From contig OZ018409.1 in the NCBI GenBank assembly GCA_963969595.1, positions 33,245,282-33,309,281 of the forward strand: a stretch of 64,000 bases of DNA, given 5' to 3'. The position numbers and the translations under genes were made by a program. This DNA comes from Neckera pumila (Eukaryota > Streptophyta > Bryopsida > Hypnales > Neckeraceae). The notes beneath the pieces are model-generated. The model was not told the origin of the DNA. It saw only the letters and a program-made list of their open reading frames with translations, and made no database searches. Positions 11,229 to 64,000 of the stretch are shown in pieces (the first letter of the stretch is position 1; each line of letters begins with the position of its first letter).

Positions 11229-12575
11229 TGGCAATTTGGCAGTTAGAATGTGGCCCAGCTGATTCCATTCCTTCGCCCATTTGAAAGCATGGAGTGACCG
11301 CTCTCTCATGCCTTCAACTTTTGTCTACCTTCAAGTTTACTTATTAGGGCTTGGTGTTGGGTCTGTTTTTCTTGGGCCATTTCAGAGACAACCGCAGATC
11401 GTCTAACTTAAGTTACTAATTTTTCCTGGAGCTGGAAGTTTCTGTACGCAGCGAGAGTTGTCAGTTGTGTTTCAGGTGATGAATTTGATTTTCGAACAAC
11501 TAATTTAAGTTAAGGTAACTACACCTAAAATCAACCGTGTTCTAATTGCAACCCCTATCTAGGAAGGACTGACATGTTGCTTGAAATATGTTCTACTGTC
11601 AATGATGAGTTAGGTAGGCTTAATTGGTCGCTTTAAGAGCATACTACCTTAGTCGTTCACTTTTAATTGTGTAGACATGAGGAATCAATAGTTCATGCTC
11701 TGATTATTTACAAACAACAAGCGCATTAGGGGAGGCAACCCATTCTCGATCACATAAGGAATTACAGAATTTGGAACTCATTAACTCTTAGCAACTTTGT
11801 TTTGATAACGAAATATCTGAAAACTCTAGAGAGGGTCCAAACACTATTGCTACACACGAGAAAATTTTCCACCGAACAAACCGTCCTTTTACATTCCTGC
11901 AATTCCTAAAGGGATCGGAAATGGGTCGTCAATCGGAAATGAGTTGTCTCCCGTAGAGATAAGCTTATAGCATGGGATCAATGATGGTTTAAGTGATTGT
12001 GTGACAAAGGAAACCTGGGACAATTGAATGCTACAAGATTGTCGTATTTTTTTTGCAGAAACTTTTAATTTGGGGTTTGGCACCATCCATCTCGTGCAGA
12101 AAGCTCAAGTTAGAGGAGAACAGCAACTGAAGCTGCACAGATTGAACTAAAAGTTAGTGGTGCCCTAAAATGACGCGCCCCGAGTACGTACCTTCCACCC
12201 CCATTCATTTTTGTGATTGTAATCTTTGTTGTTTGTTGAATGCATCAATGGATGACAGAGAATCTTTCTATGTTGGGTGAAAATGTTCAGCCTTGGAAAT
12301 TTGTATGGAAAGGGAAGGTCTTGCACAGTAGTAGTTTGAAAGACCTTCATTGGTTTTTTTAAGCAAATGATTCACATGGTACCTAGAAAGGATGATTTCC
12401 ACGGTGACTCGTCCTTCTGGGGTTGAAAGTGGCAATCAAATTCTTGTGGTGAATCTATTGTTTGAATTGTGGAGAAAACAGAAGGGGAACAAATCATCTA
12501 CTTATTCAATTGCATATCGAATCATTGGAATTTTATTGTGCGATGAAAAATTTTTGTAGTAAAATAATAATAATG
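11229..12575. other. Moderately G+C-rich unassigned region
   Basis: Composition is less AT-rich than the surroundings, and frames of 61-65 codons occur on the minus strand at 11889-12086 and 12165-12350. None shows a domain. The stretch includes the extra TIR copy at 11626-11648. It could hold untranslated exon or promoter sequence of the downstream gene or a decayed gene; nothing decisive was seen. Confidence 0.3.
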
Positions 12576-12579
12576 CAAA

Positions 12580-12610
<31 letters not shown>
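12576..12610. repeat. (AAAT)n microsatellite
   Basis: About eight tandem AAAT/AATA units, followed by TTAAAACTACC. Confidence 0.85.
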
Positions 12611-12612
<2 letters not shown>

Positions 12613-13429
12613 AAAACTACCATCTACCAAACCTTATTTTGTGGCAATAAATAAATATTCAACAATGATGTGCCAACCCTGCCCTGCCCTTCACGTACGG
12701 ATTGAATTGGATAATCAAATTCTTCTGGTGTGCAAGTGAGCTTTGTTGTTAGGGTTGTCCAACTACGTTGCAAACTCATGACCTAGTTTCATATTTTTTG
12801 GCTCGAATTTTTTTAGGGTTTGAAATAAATAGTTTAGAAGTGATAATTGATTTTTGGTATTCAAAGTGGTCCCAAGGGACTGTGCAATTGGTTGCTAATT
12901 TCAATGTCAGTGTTGGGAAGAAAATCCTGTTTTCAAATATTTTCTTTGCATCACACAGCTAGTACTGCTGTAAGTAACTTAGACAACCATTGTTTGATTT
13001 TATGTTCGCCCACTTCATGTTCTTAGATAAGAATCTGGTGATTTTTTATGTTTTGAGTATGATATATATATATATATAAAAGCACTCATTGATTGAAAAC
13101 GTGAATAATGATAATGTATAACTTAGGGTTTGCTTTCTTTGATTTTGAAATTAAAAAGGAGAATTTTCTCACATAATACAATATGAGAAGTCAAACAAGG
13201 TTATTGCACAAAAGCTAGTTTTTTTTAATGAGAAGTCACGATATCTTTATTTTTTCTAGTTTTATAATAAACTCTTAGCAATAACATATCCTATCCTAGG
13301 AGCTAAAATCTAAAATTCTTCATTGACTCAAATAGCATGATTGAATATTGAACTACAAGAATTTAACTTGGTTTTCTAAATTATCAGCAAAAAGTGCCTA
13401 GCCATTTGAGTCTATTAGAAAGACAGGAA
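12611..13429. other. Noncoding sequence
   Basis: A 64-codon frame at 12768-12962 has no recognisable content. A short (AT)n tract occurs near 13063-13077. Nothing else seen. Confidence 0.4.
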
Positions 13430-13985
13430 ACACATTAGTTTTTGAAGAATATATAATTTATTTTTTCAATTAGTACCTAGGAGCAAAAGTTATGCCATCA
13501 TGTATACAAAATGGAGTTTGAACCATAGCAAAAGAAAAAGAAAAATGAAATAGTTTTTTCTAAAATTTATATCTTATAGATTGTATTTTTCTAGAAAACT
13601 TAAATTTATTTTTTGTAGACTTTTAAGTCAATTCTTCAAGGCAAAAAGTAATCAATTCAAATTCTATTGTGCAAAAATTTTGAATTAAGAATTTTCAAAA
13701 TCCTATAATCTAGTCATAGAAGGTGCAAAAAAATTTATTTTGTTTGCTTTAAATGCAAATATTTTGCAATCTATATGATCAAAGTTTTTGAAATTCCTTC
13801 CGCACATTCTTGTATTAGTCAAGTGTAAGATTCTACTATTAGATGTACAAAAATTCAATAATTAACTTTTTATCCTTTACAACAAAATAGAAGGTTTGAA
13901 TACTTTTGAATGTTTTTTTAAAACTTAGAATAAAAGGAGTTAAACTACACACTAAAAGCCCAAGGCTCATTTTGGGCAAAAATTG
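13430..13985. repeat. Dispersed repeat S fragment
   Basis: The interior (CTTTAAATGCAAATATTTTGC, TAGTCAAGTGTAAGATTCTA) matches the copies ending at 21154 and 45295. The right end, AAACTACACACTAAAAGCCC, is a decayed form of the TTAACCCCTAAAGGCCC terminus. Noncoding. Confidence 0.5.
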
Positions 13986-15001
13986 ACAAGGATTACCACT
14001 TTGGGGGGTAGTCAAATTTTTCTTTGGAAATTAATCCAAATGAATTTGTATTGGACTATTATGAAAATGTGTGAAAAAAAATTCAAAATTTTTGACCATG
14101 TAAATTGAAAGATTCATAGCATTTGAAGTTTCCAAAAATTATTTTCTGACCTTGCCCAATACATTCAACAAACTCCAAGACCTCCAAGTATGAGATTTTT
14201 GCATTACATTGGTTATTTTTTGTGACAATTGCATCAAGTTGGTTATAATGTTGGTTACACACAAGCCAATTTTTATAAATGGAGGAATGGTTTGCACATA
14301 TTACTTGAGGATGCCCGTCTTGTCCAAGAAGTTGCGGGTAGTATAACTTTCGATTTGGACATGTGATTGGAAAAAATCATGTTCCCACCGAACGGGGTAC
14401 ATGTTCAAACCTCGTTGGTAAATCTGTGAACCTTTGTTTAGAATCACTTATTGTTTTCTAATTCAAAAAAGTAGTATTGAAGTTTGTGGAAACCAAATGG
14501 AGAATTTAGTTCCATTGGAAAAAAAACTTCACACTTTACTTTTCCGTGGGAACCAAAGACGTACCTAGAGAAAGAACTCTAATCAAGCTAGGAACTACAA
14601 AGATGAACAAATTTAAGTCCCAGAAGATTCGATTCATTGCAAAATGGTCAAACATTATCTTTGAGCTATATTAGTTTTTTAAACTTCAAATATCAATATT
14701 GTAATTTTAGAATATGATATTAATTAGGGATTGTTTTCCAAGTGCTATAAAAAACCTTCAATTCATTTTATAAAAATATGCCATTGTTATAATTTTTGTT
14801 GCAAAAGTAAATACAAATTAGTATGTATAGCAAAAACAATTCCATCAATATGAATTTTTTTCAAGAAGAACAATAACAATGAAAATTGGTGTAAAGACAT
14901 ACTAAATAATGATTATATATTTTACAACCAAAAAAACCTTGAAAATGACCTTTAAGTCAAATTCCTCTATCAAGATAAAAAAATTTTAAGTGATTGATGT
15001 A
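13986..15001. other. Noncoding sequence
   Basis: AT-rich and without recognisable features. Some words shared with the dispersed repeats suggest old copies. Confidence 0.4.
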
Positions 15002-16429
<1,428 letters not shown>

Positions 16430-16690
16430 CATTAGAAGAGTTTTGACCTCCAAAAGATTATTTGCTGGAACCAGGGCCCGGTTGTCAGAATATTATAATA
16501 ATAATAATAAATTAAAAAAATTAAAACTGAATTAAAATTGAATTAAAATAAAAATAATTATTTAATAATATCTGATGTGGTAGTCTCTCGGCCACGTCAT
16601 ATTAGAATTCTCACAAAGTTTCCACAGTTCCCACAATTCCCACAATCCATGAACTTGCGGTCTTTTGAGGGCCCAAAAAATCCTCTAATG
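16430..16690. mobile_element. CATTAG-family TIR element, copy 2
   Basis: It begins CATTAGAAGAGTTTTGACC and ends TTTTGAGGGC...TCCTCTAATG. The core at 16573-16600 is TGATGTGGTAGTCTCTCGGC followed by CACGTCAT. Between core and ends lie A/T-only low-complexity arms. Noncoding, 261 bp. Confidence 0.75.
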
Positions 16691-16921
16691 TAATAGATGC
16701 ATCTATTTTAATGGCAAAATGAACATTCATAATTATAATACATGCCTTATGATTGAGCCTCTAAAGATTGATGTAAAGGAGACATCCTCCTTCAACTTCG
16801 AGGAAATTTTTAATGAAGCAAGTGGATATTAAAAATCAAAATTAAAATGCACTATTAATCCTAATTACTTGAATTAAATATAAAACTATTTTACAAAATT
16901 GTAATAAACAATTAGAGTTCT

Positions 16922-17856
16922 TTTTACCCCTAAATGTTTTTGACTATATTTTCACCAAAACCACTCCAAAATTGCCATTTCTAATACAAGTGCCAAATTT
17001 GAGAAAAAAACAATTTTGAAAATATGTAACCGTAGGATCTTGTAGTACACTGGACTAAAAAGATGAGGAAAAAACTTCAGAATTTTCCGCTATAGGGATT
17101 GCAAGATCATAGCGTTTGAATTGACAAAAATCCTTTTTTTGTCATTGCAAAAATCCGGGCAGCTGCCCTTCACAAGGTCACATTTGTATGAAAAAATGTC
17201 CAAAATGGTGGTTATTCTTTGGATTCATTCTTCAAAGCAAACTATCCACATGCTTGAAAATTTTTAGATCATTTGAAATTGTACAATATATAGGAAAAAA
17301 TAGTAAGTAGGAAGAGGGAAAGAATGACTCAAAAAACTAAATTGTCAAGAATTTATTTATGGAATCGAAAAATGCCAATACCAATGGTGGTAATGCTATA
17401 ATAAAAAATCTACACCCAATGTTTTTTGTTTTTGTTTTCAAAAATTGAAAATTGAGTTAGATAAAGGACTTCACAGCTTATTTTAGAGAAGAGATTCCAT
17501 AACTACCCTCAAACTAAAACTCTTCATAATTTTGACTCATTAATCCAAATGGAATGATTCAAAGCTTTCCAAGTATATATATAACCATTTTTAATTTTTA
17601 ATTTTTCACAAAAGGTTTTTTTAAAGAATTTTTTTGAGCTGCCTGGGTTGCCCATTGAACGCAAAAAAATTACATACCATGCGATAACTTTTTATCCATG
17701 TATTCAAAAGTTATGAAAATTGTTGGGCCTTGAAGCTACTCCTTGGGCACAGCTTCTGTGAAAGTTTCAAAGAAAAAAGATAAAATTTCCATTCATAGTG
17801 AGTCGCCTAAAATTGCTATGTTGCCAAAAAATGATGTTTGGTCCTTCAGGGGTTAA
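16922..17856 (+). repeat. TTAACCCC-ended dispersed repeat, copy 2
   Basis: It starts with a decayed terminus (TTTTTACCCCTAAATG) and ends GGTCCTTCAGGGGTTAA. It shares long segments with 23772-24666 (TAACCGTAGGATCTTGTAGT, GAAAATTGTTGGGCCTTGAA, TTCATAGTGAG) and with the start of 63788-64000. Noncoding. Confidence 0.7.
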
Positions 17857-18661
17857 AGTTTGTATTATTGATTCATATTACCGTATATACACATAGAGCA
17901 TTCTTTAGTCTCTCCATAAATATATGACATAATTTTTCTTGAACCTTTCTCAGTGAATATAGAATAGATGACATATACTTTCCAAAACAATCATCATCCA
18001 GCAAGTAGGTAGTTGAGCATTTAGGGGGTAAATTTAAAGATATATTACATAAATGACAAGGCACAACTCTTGTGCAACTATTGTTCATCTACATAATATT
18101 CCTTACCAGTGTATAACTTGAGTTCTTTAGTCAATTAATCTATAAAAATGAATTATTATTATTATAAGATTTTCTTCTAAAACATCTTTCATTTTGAGAT
18201 ATTCACCAAAGTAAAGTTGTAGTACATTTTTCAATCTAAATAGAAGTGCCAAAAATCTTTATTCTGTAAGTATCATTATCATCAAGGACCATTTCAAGTC
18301 TCATAGATAATTTTAAATTTGAAAACAAACATTTTAAGAAAAATATAGAATGCAAATATGAAATTTTGAATCAAAGTGATTTAATAGCATCAAAAAATGA
18401 AAAAAATATTGGTCCAAGAACATTTGTAAATGAAGTGTTTGTTAGGAATAGTTCTATCATCTCTGACATTTGAAAAAGACATTTAGAAAGTATATGCCTC
18501 ATGCAAGAGGTAGATTTTATAGACTCTTGAAATGGCATTTGCTTCAAATTTGTAATAAAGAGTTAAAACTTGATGTCTGCTTCAATTTAATAAACTTATA
18601 AAATAATTTAATATTTGACCAAAAATGACAAATATTATTATGTAATATAAATTGTTTGTAG
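17857..18661. other. Noncoding sequence before the first certain exon
   Basis: Presumed intron. It ends TTGTTTGTAG, the acceptor for the exon at 18662. No other exon was identified, and a minus-strand frame at 17873-18088 has no recognisable content. Confidence 0.45.
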
Positions 18662-60893
<42,232 letters not shown>

Positions 60894-63787
60894 GTAAGTT
60901 CTTTGGATGTCATTTAATTATATCACCCATTCAAGTTATGACATTTGCTAATACTAAATACCCCTAGTTTCAATCCTTTAGTAAACTTTTTATTTGAAAA
61001 ATATTGATGTCACTTGTTACAAGATAGTGTCACCTTAATTTGTAAAGTTTTTTCGCTTTTGTATCAAAAAATTGATTTTAAAAGTGAAAATATTATTAAC
61101 CCTCAAGGCCCAAGGCCATTTTTTTTGCCAAATAACATCCAAAATTGTCATTTTTATAGCAAAGAGTAAAAAAAATTAAAAATATTTTTTTGCACATTTT
61201 ACAGTAGGATCTTACACCTACCTAGTATGAGAATGTGTAGAAAAATTTCAAAATTTTTGACCACATAGATTGCAAGATATTTGTGTTTAAAGTAAAAAAA
61301 CATTGCAAGACTAGGTTTTATGATTTTGAACAATTTTAACTTAAATATTTTGCACTACAGAGTTTTGAGCTTTGAATCCTTTTAGTGGAGAATTGAGTTG
61401 AGAATCTAGGGGGGAAAAAATTCCAAAAAAACTTAATTTTCATTATAAAAAAAATTATTACGTAGTAGGTACAAGATAGAAGGAATATTGAAAATATTAA
61501 TATCTTTTATATGGAATAAAAAGCACTAATCCCAATGGTGAGATTGTTCTAGCAAAAAAACTAAACCTTGTGGATGTTTTTTTTTGAAAAAATGTAAAAA
61601 TTGCATTCAGAAATGAATCCTACAAGTTATTTTTTTCAGGAAGATGTTCTAAGTGCTCAAAAAACAAGATTGTCCATAACTTTCTCATAAAAGATCCAAA
61701 TGAAATGAATCCAAGTTTTTCAAATAGAAAAAAAAATAAAATCTATAAGAAAAAAAAAAAAAAAAAAAATTGCGCAATTTCTTTTTATGCCCCAAAGGTT
61801 GTTTTGAGCCTATTTGGGCATATCTTTTTTTCCCGAGCACTGATTGAAAAAAAAATTGTATTCCCACAAAGCATAGGAGATTTGTATCTTCAAAAAATGT
61901 TTCAAAAAATCACAACAATAAATCAGCTTGTAGGTACCTGCCTGAAATCCCTAGAAGGGACAATGGGCTTTTAGAGGTTAACGCAATCACTGGTTTGAAA
62001 ATTATATTTGTTGGATCTTGTATTAGATAGTGGATAATGACAAATTTTTTTAATAAGTTCATTAGAAAATTCAGCAACTTTAGAAAGCTCTAGCATGCTA
62101 AAAAATGAACCAATTTTGAAACCGCAAATTGTATTGGAATTGTAATGAAGTGTAATTCCACTTCATAATAAGTACAAAATAAATCATTTAAAATCATACA
62201 ACAATTTAAATTTCTTTTATACACTATCCACCATTTCATAAAGAACCTTTGGAAGAGAGTCAAAGATTTCTTGCCATAGGATGAAGAATAGGCAGGAAAT
62301 CATACAAACAACTTAAGTTTTATGGAATCAAATATCTATAAAGCAACTGCAAAGGTTCATTTTAAAATTGTACCATTAAATACAATTTGTAATTTTAGCA
62401 AATGGTGGCAACACTAGACAGTAGATAGTGTATACAAAACATCAAACTCTCTATATGATATTCAATTACACATGTATACATTTATGATGATGAAGAAGTA
62501 GACTTTAGTGTCATTCCAACACAATATACAATTCAAAATTTGGTTCATTTTTGAATGTGTACGGGCCTCTTGAAGTTTACCTAATCTTAGTTAGGATCCA
62601 AAAATTTGTAATATTGTTTTACTTGATTGTACAATTATAGGAGGAGATAATTTAGAGTGATTTAGACACAAGCACTACAAAGTCATAACTCATAACTATC
62701 TATTTTGACCATTTAGGAAGGAGGATAGAGCAACATCATTTTGCTTTGAAATTTTGAATACTTCTTCCTAACATGAGTCGGAACTCAAATACAAAGTCTC
62801 TAAATATTCTTTGCAAACAAATTTGAGTTATAGAACTTGAAATCCCAACAAAGTCACATTGTCAAAAACTCAAGCAATCTTGAAAAAAATATTTTGCTTC
62901 ACTTTGAAGTCATTGTCCTCATATAGATTTGTATATCCTATACTTTTTATATGTGACTTTTGTACTACACTCAATTGTGAAATGAAGTTGCCCCACACTA
63001 GTTTTTTAACATTCTACACTATATAAATATGTGTAGTTATTGTAGATGGATGCATTAATGTAAGAGCCATGTGTCTTGCATGAATTAGTGCAGTGGTTCA
63101 TGGCTTGGGTTTAAAAAATGGCATGTGCTTCCATATGGACAATCAGTGAATCAGGAAATACCTTCTCTCAATAAGGCAACCTAATTGTTAAGGCAATCCA
63201 ATTTCATTATTTAGTGTAGTAAAAAACAATACTACAATACAATTCTTTTTAAAGGAATATAATTACATTAATATCCATTTCTTAGAAGGTGTTGATGTTT
63301 GCTAGTTTTGTGAGTATTTGTCAGTTTCTAGTCCATGAATCTTAACGAGCTAATGTCCCATAAATAACACCAGCATTGATTTTAGCTATCTTATCTTATT
63401 GCAATCTCTTTTTTATTTTTTATTTGAAGCATTTTTTTCAAAAGTAGCCTAAAATGATGCATAATTGCGGGGATAAATCTGTAATCAAATTTATAATCAT
63501 GCAAGGTTGTGAATTAAAAATTCTATATACATTACAGGCAACAAAATTTTAATAATGTTTTTGTAATTATATATGTTTTATGCAGTACAAATTCGGTTAT
63601 GAAATGACAACTTAGAAGAAAATTTGTTTAGAATTTTAACCCTAATAAAAAATTGATAATCATCCAAAGGCCCAAGAAGTGTATTTTGCAAAAATCAAAA
63701 GTTGCGGTAACACTAGTGTACTTGGCAATGATGTGACACATACAGTGAAAGATTTTCAATTTTTTCTGAAAATACGTCTTTGGTAGT
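60894..63787 (+). other. Intron or 3' region of CFAP43
   Basis: It contains the repeat copy 61095-61981. A good acceptor (TTTTATGCAG, ending 63585) opens a ten-codon in-phase frame to TAG at 63613-63615 (YKFGYEMTT). That could be a terminal exon, but the animal protein extends much further, so the true next exons are probably beyond the window. Confidence 0.4.
61095..61981 (+). repeat. TTAACCCC-ended dispersed repeat S, copy 6
   Basis: It starts TTAACCCTCAAGGCCCAAGG and ends GGGACAATGGGCTTTTAGAG followed by GTTAA, with TTAA at both edges, 887 bp. The interior joins the two halves seen separately at 20232-21154 and 26255-26823. Two short frames (61685-61974) are not genes. Confidence 0.7.
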
Positions 63788-64000
63788 TTAACCCTTAAAG
63801 GTCGGAGACTATGTTTTCACTAAAAACACTCCAAAACTGCCATTTCTAGTACAAGTATGAAATTTTAGGAAAAAAACATTTTTGGACACATGTAACCGTA
63901 GGATCTTGTAATAAACTTGTTTGAGAATATGTAGAAAAAATTTCAGAATTTTCCACCTTGTAGATTGCAAGATATGAGCATTTGAATTGACAAAAACCCT
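63788..64000 (+). repeat. TTAACCCC-ended dispersed repeat, cut by window end
   Basis: It starts TTAACCCTTAAAGGTCGGAG and matches the first 210 bp of 23772-24666 closely, including ACATGTAACCGTAGGATCTTG. It runs off the window. Confidence 0.7.

Overview
The window is nuclear DNA from a ciliated eukaryote. It is very A+T-rich, holds no operons, ribosome-binding-site-led genes or CRISPR arrays, and most of it is intron or intergenic sequence. The one gene I can build with confidence is on the + strand. It has at least 21 coding exons between 18662 and 60893, all joined by GT-AG introns whose phases agree. The spliced product (about 1,313 codons, no internal stop) reads as CFAP43 (WDR96), the WD40/coiled-coil axonemal protein that works with CFAP44 in the tether/tether-head complex of inner dynein arm f/I1. 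Identification rests on collinear resemblance to the animal protein recalled from memory, not on a search. I cannot name the species. Large introns, GT-AG splicing and cilia fit many lineages, including streptophyte algae, early-diverging plants and various protists.

Layout: 1-5760 is intergenic sequence with dispersed repeats. 5761-6640 is an island of higher G+C with a candidate leader and first exon (ATG at 6273), interrupted by a 282-bp inverted-repeat element. 6640-18661 is unassigned, either a long first intron or intergenic; it contains a 570-bp foldback with perfect 85-bp inner arms and a TTAA-flanked MITE-like element. 18662-42894 carries the exons of the N-terminal WD40 region. 48023-48271 closes the second propeller. 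49262-60893 encodes the coiled-coil half, including one strikingly G+C-rich exon. 60894-64000 is intron or downstream repeat sequence. The animal protein is longer, so the gene probably continues past the window.

The introns are packed with non-autonomous mobile elements. One family (seven copies here) has CATTAG...CTAATG termini and, in six copies, a central palindrome of the type TGATGTGGC...GCCACGTCA. A second family of roughly 0.9-1.2 kb has TTAACCCCTAAAGG-type inverted ends, recalling piggyBac-like TTAA termini. Several long (AT)n tracts are also present. No transposase, tRNA, rRNA or viral gene was recognised. I see no clearly new multi-gene system. The most unusual features are the palindrome-cored element family, the long foldback, and the element sitting inside the putative first exon with the reading frame matching on both sides.
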